Source of the DNA: DATKZH01 sp964505295 | GTDB lineage: Bacteria > Planctomycetota > Planctomycetia > Pirellulales > Thermoguttaceae | Reading direction: 5' to 3' | Length of the DNA stretch: 41,757 nucleotides | NCBI GenBank assembly: GCA_964505295.1 | Contig: CAZDHR010000011.1 | Span: 1-41,757 of the forward strand | In this document: piece after piece, positions 24,738 through 32,659 of the stretch | Layout of the letters: each line of letters begins with the position of its first letter | How positions within the stretch are numbered: position 1 is the stretch's first letter | Notes under the pieces: model-generated | Told to the model about the DNA's origin: nothing | Seen by the model: the letters and a program-made list of their open reading frames with translations, nothing else | Databases searched by the model: none | Made by a program: the position numbers and the translations under genes

Positions 24738-25586
24738 TTAACAGGCGCCCGGTGATCGCAATCGCTGGTCGAAGTCGGCCCGTGCCGCTCGCACGACCCG
24801 ATACCCGGCCATCCGAAACACGCACAGCGAGCCCAGTCCGAAGACGACTTGCAGGATGCACAGGGCGGCGTAGGCGCGGAGGCTGACCACCTCGGCCAGC
24901 ATGCTCCCGGCACCGATCGCCGCGGTGGTCGCCAGGGCGAGAGTCATGGCTCGCGTCGTCGTGCGTCCGGTGCCCAGCGCTGCCCAAAGGGCCAAAAGCG
25001 CAGGCACGGCATTGGCGAGGCTCAAGACGGCCAATTGTCTCCAATCGCCCAGATAGGCCGGAAAGAGATGGTGGTCGACCGAGTACCGCAGCGCGCCGAG
25101 CACCACGGCCAGCACCGTGGTCCACGAGAGCATCTCGCGCAAGGAGAACTGGAAGCGGGACGGGCCGGAAGCGCCGCCGTCTGCCACGTCGACGCGGTCG
25201 GCGCGCACCAGCCGAGCGCCCGATAGCCGGGCGACCGTCAAGGAGACGAGGATGGCGATCGTCTGGGCCAGCAGCAGCGAGCCGTAGAGGCACGCGTAGT
25301 CGTCGATCTGCGACGGGGCGACGATCCACGCCACGTACCGCGCCCACATGGCGGTGATGAGCATCAGCCCCGTCACTCGCCCATAGAACGATCGGCCCAC
25401 AAAACCGGCCCAAATCGCCGCCAGGCTCACCTGGCTCATCGAGAGCGCAAAGAGGACGAGAACCGTCGGATGCGGCCACGCGGGCGGCGAGCCCCGGTCG
25501 GCCGACGCAGCAACCGACACCGCCACCACGTCCACCAGTACGGTCGCCGCCACCCAAAGCGCGATCAGCATGCGAGCCTGTCTCAT
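24738..25586 (-). CDS. Multi-pass membrane protein, unknown function
   Basis: ATG 25586 gives 282 residues; TTG 25628 is an in-frame alternative with a poorly spaced GGAGG. Hydrophobic segments suggest about seven or eight transmembrane helices in two groups: about residues 5-27, 37-57, 67-85 and 93-115, then, after a charged loop (RADRVDVADGGASGPSRFQF), 145-162, 172-190, 203-222 and 232-255. FQFSLREMLSWTTVLAVVLG matches a motif frequent in planctomycete integral membrane proteins (FSLRxLL). The function is not recognised. TATAGT lies immediately 5' of the ATG and could be a -10 box for a very short leader. Confidence 0.65.
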   Translation of the reverse strand: MRQARMLIALWVAATVLVDVVAVSVAASADRGSPPAWPHPTVLVLFALSMSQVSLAAIWAGFVGRSFYGRVTGLMLITAMWARYVAWIVAPSQIDDYACLYGSLLLAQTIAILVSLTVARLSGARLVRADRVDVADGGASGPSRFQFSLREMLSWTTVLAVVLGALRYSVDHHLFPAYLGDWRQLAVLSLANAVPALLALWAALGTGRTTTRAMTLALATTAAIGAGSMLAEVVSLRAYAALCILQVVFGLGSLCVFRMAGYRVVRAARADFDQRLRSPGAC

Positions 25587-25983
25587 ACTATAAGCGTAGC
25601 TTGTTGCGGGCTGAGGCGTGGGGTCCAAGCCCTCCGCACAATCGGCCCGCGCCGGGGTCGCTTGCCTGCTGCGAGCCGGTCGGACCTCCTACGAGAGGAG
25701 GGGCACGTTGTCCGGCTCCCCCTCGTCCGGTAGACTGAGAAAATTCAAGCTCTCGATGCGCGACGCGGGCGTAGCGTCGTCGAGTGAAGCGAGGCCCTGC
25801 AAGGCGCGACGGACCGGGGCTCCCCGCGCTGGCCCCCTGCTAGCCTCGCCCAGTCTTCGAGTCCCTGAGACGGGACGTGTCCGATCGCGAGTCCGGCGAG
25901 GCAAGGGGCGCGGGCCGCACGCTCACTCGGCATCCCGCGCGATACTGCAACCCGAGCCAGGCAGAAAGAGAAGACATTCCCTG
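25587..25983. other. Intergenic region between divergent genes, no gene seen
   Basis: Neither strand shows a convincing reading frame. No strong hairpin was found. It must hold the promoters of the membrane protein (-) and permease (+) genes, but none can be defined beyond the TATAGT next to 25586. Confidence 0.4.
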
Positions 25984-26919
25984 ATGGAGCTACTGATACC
26001 AGCGGCGATCGGGTTGATTGCGGGCCTGTTGGGGGGGCTCTTGGGGATCGGCGGGTCGATCATCATCATCCCCGGGCTGATCCTCTATCTGAGCCAGACG
26101 GGCCGCTACGAGGGGAGCGTGCAGCACTTGATCCAGGCGGCGGCCATGATCTGCAACGTGTTCGTCGCCGCCCCTTCAGTCTTGGCCCACTGGCGTGCCG
26201 GAATGATCATGAGATCGGTGACGCTCCCGCTGGTTCCCGCGGCGCTGGCGGGGATTCTCCTCGGGGTGTACGTGAGCGACACGTCGCTGTTCGCGCGGCA
26301 GAACGGCGTCTACCTGGCCATGATCCTTGCGGGATTCATGGTCTACGTGGCCGGATACAACGGCTTTCGGCTGATGACCAACACCGACCTGGAGCACGGG
26401 TTCGACGAGCGTCCCGCTCCGCCGATCGTGGGCGTCGGCTCGGTGGGTCTGGTGATGGGCTTCTTCGCGGGTTTGCTGGGGATCGGCGGCGGTGCGATCT
26501 GTGTGCCCATGCAGCAGATCCTGCTGAGAATCCCGCTACGCCGAGCCATTGCGAACTCGGCCGTCACGATCGTGTGCGTCTCGTCGGTGGGGGCCGTTTT
26601 CAAGAACGCAACCCTTTCGCTCCACCATGGCATTGCCGTGACGCAATCGCTGCAACTGGCGGCGATGCTCATCCCCACGGCGATCGTCGGCAGCTACGTC
26701 GGCGGCAAGCTCACCCACGCGCTACCCCGCCGGGTGTTGCGTCTGGTGTTCATCGTGTTTATGCTCTTGGTGGCCTACTTGACGTTCACCAAGGCGTCGC
26801 AAGCGAGACACGCCGCTGCGACCGGGCCGCGTGCCGCCGCCGGTGCCACGCAGACGGTCGAAGGATCGCTCGCGAAGCGTTGGGTTCGTGCGAAGCCGCG
26901 AGCGGCTTTACGGAAGTGA
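25984..26919 (+). CDS. TauE/SafE-family membrane permease
   Basis: ATG 25984 (weak AGAGAAG upstream) gives 311 residues. The two internally related halves each begin with the family motif: IAGLLGGLLGIGGSIIIIPG (residues 11-30) and GFFAGLLGIGGGAICVPMQQ (about 159-178). About eight transmembrane helices are predicted by eye. The family exports or imports sulfite, sulfoacetate or other organosulfonates, so a link to the sulfatases in the window is possible but only by theme. The last 35 residues (AAATGPRAAAGATQTVEGSL to the end) are low-complexity and include the translation of a palindromic repeat, so the native C-terminus was probably replaced. The stop overlaps the next start (GTGA). Confidence 0.85.
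   Translation: MELLIPAAIGLIAGLLGGLLGIGGSIIIIPGLILYLSQTGRYEGSVQHLIQAAAMICNVFVAAPSVLAHWRAGMIMRSVTLPLVPAALAGILLGVYVSDTSLFARQNGVYLAMILAGFMVYVAGYNGFRLMTNTDLEHGFDERPAPPIVGVGSVGLVMGFFAGLLGIGGGAICVPMQQILLRIPLRRAIANSAVTIVCVSSVGAVFKNATLSLHHGIAVTQSLQLAAMLIPTAIVGSYVGGKLTHALPRRVLRLVFIVFMLLVAYLTFTKASQARHAAATGPRAAAGATQTVEGSLAKRWVRAKPRAALRK
26893..26908. repeat. Palindrome AAGCCGC-GA-GCGGCTT inside a coding end
   Basis: A perfect 7-bp-arm palindrome related to the arms at 21384-21461. It encodes part of the low-complexity C-terminus of the permease. Confidence 0.55.
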
Positions 26920-27431
26920 TCTTTCCGCTGCCCATTACCGACGTGACCGACGCCATTCGCATCAAGCCGCATCATTTCGTCGACGTCGTCGCGGCGCTGG
27001 GCCGCGGAGAGACGACGTTCGAGCCGCACCCGTACGGCCACGACGTCCACGGGGTCGCCGCCCGGCTCCTCGACAATCGCGATGCGATCCTCCAGATCGA
27101 GCTCGGCGCCGACGACGTCTGCCGGCCGTGCCGTCACAACGTCGACGGGCTATGCGACGACACGATCGATACTTCCTTTCGCCCGGACGCCCCTCGCTCG
27201 AAGCGAGAGTACAACCTGCTCCTTGACCAGCGCTGGTGCCGGCGCCTGGGGCTTCGCCAGGGCCAGCGTCTCACCGCCCGCGAGCTCTGCCGACTGCTTC
27301 GCGATCGGGCCGGTGACATCACCGACGTCTATCGCGAAAACCCGGCCGATCGCACGGCGAAGCGTGCCCAAGACCTCCGCGCCGGGATCGACGCGTTCCT
27401 TGAGGTCGACGGAACCGACGAGCCTGCGTAA
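26916..27431 (+). CDS. Conserved Cys-cluster protein, DUF1284-like
   Basis: GTG 26916 overlaps the permease stop by 4 bp; GTG 26943 is an alternative start. The 171-residue product has AIRIKPHHFVDVVAALGRGE, HPYGHDVHGVAARLLDNRDA, then GADDVCRPCRHNVDGLCDDT (Cys69, Cys72 and Cys80). The pattern CxxC-x7-C after GADD, with the N-terminal RIKPHH, recalls the DUF1284 family of putative metal- or Fe-S-binding proteins. YRENPADRTAKRAQDLRAGI follows. The function is unknown. Overlap with the permease suggests translational coupling. Confidence 0.7.
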   Translation: MIFPLPITDVTDAIRIKPHHFVDVVAALGRGETTFEPHPYGHDVHGVAARLLDNRDAILQIELGADDVCRPCRHNVDGLCDDTIDTSFRPDAPRSKREYNLLLDQRWCRRLGLRQGQRLTARELCRLLRDRAGDITDVYRENPADRTAKRAQDLRAGIDAFLEVDGTDEPA

Positions 27432-27556
27432 GGCTCTGCACAGAAACAACGTGACCAAGGAGGACAACGGATCGCCGCCCCCCTTGCCTCCTTTCTCTCC
27501 TTCCCATCTTTGCGCCTTCGCGCCTTGGCGAGAGGCATCTGCTCACGACACAAACT

Positions 27557-28327
27557 CTACGCGCCGCCGCGGAACCGCTTCTCGAAAAGGCTGAGGTCTT
27601 TCGGCGTGTTGACGGCGATCCAGCATGCGACGGGAAGGAGGAAATAACCCAAACGCGACTCGGCGGCGAGCTTCTCGAACGCGTCTTTCTCGAAGTCGGA
27701 CGACGACTCGTCGCGCGAAGCCTTGACGATCTCGTCGGCCAGCCCCGGCTCGAACACGGTGATCCCCACGTGCGCCTTGGTGTCGCACACCGGGTTGTGC
27801 TCGATCCGCGCCACGCGCTCGCCGTCGATCCGGAACCCGGTGAACGTGTGAACGGTCGAGTCGGTGGTCACCACGGTCGCCGCGCACCCGCTCGCCGCGT
27901 TCTCACGGTGGCGGCGAATGACGTCGGCCGCGAAGGCTCCCGGGTAGTTGATCACCACGTCGTCCGGGTTGTGGACGATGAAGAACCGGTCCGAAGGAAT
28001 GCTCCCGTTCTCGATCGCGGCCGCCAGCGCTTTCGTGCGTCCGCACTTGGCAGACGGGTCCGGGCTGTAGCGCACTTCGCAGCGGAGGTCGAGCGAGGAG
28101 ACGAAGCCCTTCGTCTCGGCGAAGCTCTCGTCCGCCTCCCGCGGCATCAGCAGGACGAGGCGCTCGACGTCGATGTCCCACGTACCACGACTGTATTCGA
28201 GAAGCGTCTTCCTGGCGCCCGGCAGCTCGACCAGGGCCTTGTTGGGGACTTCGATCGGCCCCATGCGCTCGCCCTTCCCACCCATCGGGAACACAAGCGT
28301 AGGTGGCGCGGCGGATTCCTGCGGCAT
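27557..28327 (-). CDS. Sugar-phosphate nucleotidyltransferase-like protein
   Basis: ATG 28327 is preceded by GAGAGGGATC; the frame runs further 5' into repeat DNA and is not counted. The 256-residue product starts with the nucleotide-binding signature LVFPMGGKGERMGPIEVPNK (residues 11-30). Later motifs are FFIVHNPDDVVINYPGAFAA, VTTDSTVHTFTGFRIDGERV and LGYFLLPVACWIAVNTPKDL, in the order found in the NTP-transferase (Rossmann-like) family that makes NDP-sugars. Met replaces the more common Leu/Ala before GGKG. The sugar specificity is unknown, and no pathway partner is adjacent. Confidence 0.8.
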   Translation of the reverse strand: MPQESAAPPTLVFPMGGKGERMGPIEVPNKALVELPGARKTLLEYSRGTWDIDVERLVLLMPREADESFAETKGFVSSLDLRCEVRYSPDPSAKCGRTKALAAAIENGSIPSDRFFIVHNPDDVVINYPGAFAADVIRRHRENAASGCAATVVTTDSTVHTFTGFRIDGERVARIEHNPVCDTKAHVGITVFEPGLADEIVKASRDESSSDFEKDAFEKLAAESRLGYFLLPVACWIAVNTPKDLSLFEKRFRGGA

Positions 28328-28471
28328 CGCTCTGATCCCTCTCGCTGAAACGGCCAAGTAAGGGTAACCCCGAAGCCGCGTGAAATAATAGTGGTGGTGG
28401 CCGGAGATCACAAGGGCGGGGGGCCGACCCGACGGCTCGTCCCGGTGATCCTGAAACGTCTGCCGATGCCA

Positions 28472-28545
28472 ACACCAACCCGAAGCGCAAGCGAGGAAAG
28501 GAGTTGCGACGTGAGTCCTTCCTCGCTTGCGCTTCGGGTTGGTGT
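28472..28545. repeat. 74-bp long palindrome (27-bp perfect arms)
   Basis: Arms 28472-28498 and 28519-28545 are exact reverse complements around a 20-bp spacer. They include the CGAAGCGCAAGCGAGG core that recurs as TRSASEE/SLALRVG-like spurious translations in planctomycete genomes (from memory). It lies between the divergent nucleotidyltransferase and ilvB leader and would form a very stable cruciform or hairpin. Confidence 0.85.
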
Positions 28546-28781
28546 GAACGAGCCTGTCGTTTTCCCGAAGGATATCGTGCCAGCGCAAGATCGAGACTGG
28601 CGGGTCCGGTTGACGTGGCAGGACGATTGGAACGGGCGGTACGCTGGCGCCCGGTCTTCCGGCCCGATGATGAGCGCGCCGGGCCGTTCCGATGCGAACC
28701 TGGCCGAAGTCGCCGGGCTCCTATTGAGGAAGAGCGGCGGGGGATCGGGCAATCGGCAGGGAGCGGTCGCCTTGAAAAGGT

Positions 28782-28879
28782 GGGGAATGACGCATATCCT
28801 GATATGTCTGGGCGTTCGCGATTCCCCGCTCACGAGGGGCCGACAAGGCCCGGGTTCTCCAGGTCGGGTCGGACCGACC
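28782..28879 (+). promoter_or_regulatory. Structured leader of ilvB (three hairpins)
   Basis: Hairpin 1 is GGGGAAT-(GA)-CGC (28782-28793) with GCGATTCCCC (28818-28827); inside it CATATC/GATATG (28793-28806) also pairs. It covers the start and the Ile/Leu codons of the leader ORF. Hairpin 2 is GGGCC-GACAA-GGCCC (28837-28851). Hairpin 3 is GGTCGG/CCGACC (28862-28879). No U-run follows, so a translational mechanism is more plausible than a classical terminator. Confidence 0.4.
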
Positions 28880-28909
28880 GCAACGCACCGGACTGACAGT
28901 AGGAGGTAA
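28787..28909 (+). CDS. Putative Ile/Leu/Val-rich leader peptide of ilvB
   Basis: The ATG at 28787 is preceded by AAGGTGGGGA. It opens 40 codons beginning MTHILICLGVRDSPLTRGRQ, where five of seven codons from position 4 are Ile, Leu or Val, including ATA, which is rare in this GC-rich DNA. The TAA stop (28907-28909) lies inside the AGGAGGTAAT ribosome-binding site of ilvB, whose GTG begins 5 nt later. The arrangement fits a branched-chain amino acid leader peptide with translational coupling. The evidence is positional and compositional only, and a chance ORF is possible. Confidence 0.4.
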   Translation: MTHILICLGVRDSPLTRGRQGPGSPGRVGPTATHRTDSRR

Positions 28910-28914
28910 TCTCC

Positions 28915-30705
28915 GTGACCACGGTAGCCGGCGATCAAGTGATGGGGACCGACAGACACACAAGCACCCAGCCCGTAAGTGGAGCTGACGTGGTCGTCCA
29001 GTCGCTCGTGAATCACGGGGTGGACACGGTTTTTGCCTATCCCGGGGGGGCCAGCATGCCTCTGCACCAGGCCCTGACGCGGTTCCGCGACAAGATCCGG
29101 GTGGTGCTGCCGAGGCACGAGCAGGGCGGGGGATTCGGGGCCCAGGGCTACGCAAGGTCGACCGGCAGGGTGGGCGTCTGCTGTGCCACGAGCGGCCCCG
29201 GGGCCACTAACCTCGTCACGACGATCGCCGACGCCAAGCTCGACAGCGTGCCCATGATCGCCCTGACCGGCCAGGTGGGCACCCCGGTGATCGGGACCGA
29301 CGCGTTCCAGGAAACGCCCATCGTCGAGGTCTGCCGAAGCGTCACCAAGCATCACTACTTGGTGACCGACCCCAACGACCTGGCCCGGATCATGCAGGAG
29401 GCGTTTCACGTGGCCACCACGGGGCGCCTGGGGCCCGTGCTGGTCGATCTGCCCAAAAACGTCCAGCTCGCCCAGGTGGTGCCCGACCACGACGTGCCGA
29501 TGGACCTGCCGGGCTATTCGGGCGAGAGCCCCAAGGCGAAGCCCGGCGAGATCGAGGCGATCGCCGCCGCGATCAAGCGGTCGAAGCGACCGGTGATCTA
29601 TGCCGGCGGAGGGATCGTCTCGTCCGACGCCGCCGAGGAACTCTGTCGACTGGTCGAGAAGACCGGGATCCCCGTGGCGATGACGCTCACCGGGCTGGGT
29701 GGGTTCCCCGGCGATCACCCCCTCTCGCTCGACATGCTCGGCATGCACGGCAGCGTCTACTCCAACTACGCCGTAGACAATGCCGACCTGCTCTTGGCCT
29801 TCGGCGTGCGGTTCGACGACCGCGTGACCGGCAAGGTCTCGGAGTTCGTCAAGCGGGGCACGATCGTCCACGTCGACGTCGACGCGTCGGAAATCAACAA
29901 GATCAAGGAGGCCCACATTCCGGTCGTCAGCGACGTCAGGCACGTGCTGGCCGAGCTGAACCGAATCGTCGAGCCGCCCGACGATCTGAGCGAGTGGCAC
30001 CGGAAGATCGCCGTGTGGAAACGGGACGAGCCGTTCCACTACGATCGCAACTTCGACGGCATCCTCCCGCAGCACGCCATCGAAGAGCTCTGCCGGCTCA
30101 CGAGGGACCTCGACCCGATCATCGCCACCGGCGTGGGGCAACACCAGATGTGGTCGGCCCAGTTCTTCAAGCTCCGCCGCCCTCGTCGCTTTCTCTCCAG
30201 TTCCGGGCTGGGCACGATGGGCTTCGGCCTGCCAGCGGCCATGGGGGCCAAGGTGGCCCACCCCGACAAGCTCGTCGTCGACATCGACGGCGACGGCAGC
30301 CTGTTGATGAACGTCCAGGAGCTGGGCACCTGCTACTGCGAGAAGATCCCCGTCAAGGTGATGCTGTTGAACAACCAGCACCTGGGCATGGTGGTCCAGT
30401 GGGAAGACCGGTTCCACGCGGCGAACCGGGCCCACACCTACCTCGGCCCGATCGATCACCCGGAAGCCGTCGGCAAGGGCGTGGGCATCGGACCCGAAGA
30501 GCGCTACCCCGACTTCGTCACCATCGCCAAAGGCTTCGGCTGGCCGGCTCGATCGATCTCCAAGAAGTCGGACTTGGTCGACGGGCTCCAGGAATTGATC
30601 GAGTCGCCCGGCCAATTCCTCCTCGACATCGCGGTTCCCTACCAGGAGCACGTCCTGCCGATGATCCCCTCCGGCATGACGGTGCGCGAGCTGATTAGGG
30701 AATAA
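28915..30705 (+). CDS. ilvB: Acetolactate synthase large subunit
   Basis: ThDP-dependent synthesis of acetolactate or acetohydroxybutyrate, the first common step of valine, leucine and isoleucine biosynthesis. GTG 28915 follows AGGAGGTAAT at a 4-nt spacing; the product has 596 residues, the usual length. The N-terminal PYR domain carries catalytic Glu69 in LPRHEQGGGFGAQGYARST, and SGPGATNLVTTIADA follows. The central domain has LAFGVRFDDRVTGKV. The C-terminal PP domain has the ThDP motif DIDGDGSLLMNVQELGT with LLNNQHLGMVVQWEDRF (about 457-500). No small regulatory subunit (ilvN) follows; the next gene is convergent. An Ile/Leu/Val-rich leader ORF lies just upstream. Confidence 0.96.
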   Translation: MTTVAGDQVMGTDRHTSTQPVSGADVVVQSLVNHGVDTVFAYPGGASMPLHQALTRFRDKIRVVLPRHEQGGGFGAQGYARSTGRVGVCCATSGPGATNLVTTIADAKLDSVPMIALTGQVGTPVIGTDAFQETPIVEVCRSVTKHHYLVTDPNDLARIMQEAFHVATTGRLGPVLVDLPKNVQLAQVVPDHDVPMDLPGYSGESPKAKPGEIEAIAAAIKRSKRPVIYAGGGIVSSDAAEELCRLVEKTGIPVAMTLTGLGGFPGDHPLSLDMLGMHGSVYSNYAVDNADLLLAFGVRFDDRVTGKVSEFVKRGTIVHVDVDASEINKIKEAHIPVVSDVRHVLAELNRIVEPPDDLSEWHRKIAVWKRDEPFHYDRNFDGILPQHAIEELCRLTRDLDPIIATGVGQHQMWSAQFFKLRRPRRFLSSSGLGTMGFGLPAAMGAKVAHPDKLVVDIDGDGSLLMNVQELGTCYCEKIPVKVMLLNNQHLGMVVQWEDRFHAANRAHTYLGPIDHPEAVGKGVGIGPEERYPDFVTIAKGFGWPARSISKKSDLVDGLQELIESPGQFLLDIAVPYQEHVLPMIPSGMTVRELIRE

Positions 30706-30764
30706 GCGACAAAGGGGTCAGGCCGGGATTAGGGACTAAGGATCGGCCGAAGAACAACTTCACT

Positions 30765-30870
30765 GGTTCCCAAGCTCCAGCTTGGGAACCCCGAACCGCG
30801 AAGCTCCGCTTTGCCCCTGGGGAAGCGGCGGCTTCCCTCAGGTGCGTTCCCAAGCCGGAGCTTGGGAACG
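30765..30870. repeat. Cluster of palindromic hairpins between convergent genes
   Basis: Arms GGTTCCCAAGCT/AGCTTGGGAACC (30765-30790, perfect) and CGTTCCCAAGC/GCTTGGGAACG (30845-30870, perfect) flank smaller hairpins, including GCGAAGC-TCC-GCTTTGC. Similar arms occur at 36841-36862. Such a cluster could stop transcription from both convergent sides. Confidence 0.75.
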
Positions 30871-30915
30871 AGCGATGCGCCCCGGCCCAAACCCGTGCCG
30901 CGCGGGCCCGGCGGC

Positions 30916-32454
30916 TCAGCGGTTTGATGGGCTTTCTCGGTCGTGGCGCGGTCGGTCGGCCGAAGGGCCGGCCGAGCGGGACGTTCCCCGTGTGCGTGTC
31001 GCTTTGCCCTGCGTCCACCGGCGGACCCGGTCGAGGCGCTCCTCGCCTTTGGAGAAGTAGAAGTCGTCGAGCGAGTCGAAGTGCTTTTGGAAGCGGCGAT
31101 CGCGCTGGGGTTTCCAATCGGGCCCCGGATGGACGAAGCCGAGGCGAACCATCTCGTCGGCCACCGCGTTGGCGATCAATTGGTGACCGGGAATCGAGGG
31201 GTGGACGTGATCCACGAGCCGATACCCGCCCGGGATGCCTGAGTCGGTGAGGCCCTCGAAGAGCTTGCGCACGTCGACCAGCGGCGTGTGGGTTTGGCGG
31301 GCCACGTCGACGATCGCCTCGTTCATCGGTTCCAGGATCCGCAGCGGGCAGACGTCCAGCTCCTTGGCCTCGAGGTACGACTGCCGGGCCTTGTCCATCT
31401 CTCCCAGGGCGTCGTAGCACTTGGCCAGCAGGTAGTGGGCGCCGGCGTGCCGGTCGTCGATCCGAATGGCCTCTTCGAGGGTGACCGCCGCCTGGTACAT
31501 GTTCGTCTTCTCGTACTCGGCCGCCCGGGCCACCAGTCGGTCCCACCGCTCGAGATCCGCCAGCTCGAGACCGTCGCGGTGCTGCGACTTGAACGGGGGG
31601 TAATCGCGGAGGTTGGCGACCGGGTTCATCAGGATGAGCGGCACGTCGGCCCGGCGGGCAAGCTCCACCATGCGGCGGAGGTTGTAGCCAAAATGCTCGA
31701 TCACGTCGCGACGCCACCCGTCGTCGTGGTGGTATTGGTCCAAGCCGTCCCGGTAGTCGAGCATCGCGTCGACGTCGGACGGGAGGGTCGGCCGATTCGG
31801 CGGGAGACGCTCGCCCGATCGCCCCCGAAGGCGCGCGTAGCCTTCGCGCAAGATCGTGTAGGTCCGCGTCTCGAACACCCGCTCGCACGGCCGGGCGACG
31901 ATCTCCGGCAGGTGCTTGACGTGGGCGTAGGTGCGGTCTTCCAGGAACTCGTTGTGGCCCGTGCAGAGGATCACCAGATCGGGCTGGTAGCCGAGCACCT
32001 CCTCCAGGATCGGCACGAGACGATAGCTGGCATAGGAGATCCCCCCAACGTTGACCACTTCCCAGCGGCGATCCGGCTCGGCCGCTTGAAGGCTAAGCTC
32101 CAGCCAGGTGGTGAACGAAGTCTCGATGGCGAACGGGCGGCCCTGCACGGCCGACCCGCCCAGGCAGAAGACGCGGAGCTCGTCGGGCGCTTTCCGGCGA
32201 GCGAACGACTCCGGCTGGAAAAACGCTTGCCGCGACGGGGCCGTTTCGTAGCGGGCACCGTCAGGGCTGAGCACGAAGAGCGGGTGCAGGGCCCGGAAGC
32301 CGACGAACGGATCGTCGCGATACGTGGGCCGGCCGCAGTCGAAGAGGGTGAGGACCGCCTCGGCCGCCACGAACGGCGTCAGGCCGATCATCACCGCGCC
32401 CAGACGGAAAAGGAGCCCACGCAACCAACGCCGGCCGCGCCGCGATTTGGGCCC
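30916..32454 (-). CDS. SGNH hydrolase-like protein with TPR segment (start lost in gap)
   Basis: The frame is open from the assembly gap. About 513 codons are visible. A basic N-terminus and transmembrane helix (LLFRLGAVMIGLTPFVAAEA) precede an SGNH/GDSL-like fold with block I FCLGGSAVQGRPF, block III VILCTGHNEFLED and the C-terminal DHVHPSIPGHQLIANAVADE holding the Asp/His pair. TPR-like helices are inserted between them (MYQAAVTLEEAIRIDDRHAG, HYLLAKCYDALGEMDKARQS). The family hydrolyses esters or acts on polysaccharide acetyl groups, and membrane anchoring suggests an envelope function. The start codon probably lies in or next to the N-run. The last 30 residues are low-complexity. Confidence 0.8.
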   Translation of the reverse strand, partial: GPKSRRGRRWLRGLLFRLGAVMIGLTPFVAAEAVLTLFDCGRPTYRDDPFVGFRALHPLFVLSPDGARYETAPSRQAFFQPESFARRKAPDELRVFCLGGSAVQGRPFAIETSFTTWLELSLQAAEPDRRWEVVNVGGISYASYRLVPILEEVLGYQPDLVILCTGHNEFLEDRTYAHVKHLPEIVARPCERVFETRTYTILREGYARLRGRSGERLPPNRPTLPSDVDAMLDYRDGLDQYHHDDGWRRDVIEHFGYNLRRMVELARRADVPLILMNPVANLRDYPPFKSQHRDGLELADLERWDRLVARAAEYEKTNMYQAAVTLEEAIRIDDRHAGAHYLLAKCYDALGEMDKARQSYLEAKELDVCPLRILEPMNEAIVDVARQTHTPLVDVRKLFEGLTDSGIPGGYRLVDHVHPSIPGHQLIANAVADEMVRLGFVHPGPDWKPQRDRRFQKHFDSLDDFYFSKGEERLDRVRRWTQGKATRTRGTSRSAGPSADRPRHDRESPSNR

Positions 32455-32464
32455 NNNNNNNNNN
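32455..32464. other. Assembly gap (10 N)
   Basis: Ten Ns join two contigs, so the true distance is unknown. The gap removes the start of the SGNH-like gene. The 195 bp from 32465 to 32659 show no gene. Confidence 0.99.
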
Positions 32465-32659
32465 GTTTCCCCGAGAAGCTCAATCCGACCGACGCGACGG
32501 GCTGACGAGCTGCCCAAATCCAGTCTAGCTTGGATGGTCCAGGGCGGCAACGCGTGACCGGTCTCGTGCCCCCCGCGGCGCGATCTCCGCGTTGGGGTTG
32601 GCGGACGCGGGGCTGTTGGCCCAGGTGATCGTGGGCTGCTGCTTCTGAATCCCGACAAG

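Noticed and set aside
27440..27556. Small gene between the Cys-cluster and nucleotidyltransferase genes
   Set aside because: The stretch (CCTTCGCGCCTTGGCGAGAG and similar) looks like a dispersed non-coding repeat, and possible frames lack a start signal.
28328..28588. N-terminal extension of the nucleotidyltransferase (VISGHHHYYFTRLRGYPYLA)
   Set aside because: It lies upstream of a well-placed ATG with a GAGAGGG ribosome-binding site and runs into the 74-bp palindrome.
28408..30651. 747-codon minus-strand open frame across ilvB
   Set aside because: Antisense of acetolactate synthase, whose catalytic motifs are all on the plus strand.
30706..30915. ilvN (small regulatory subunit) after ilvB
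   Set aside because: Only palindromic repeats and no ACT-domain frame were found.
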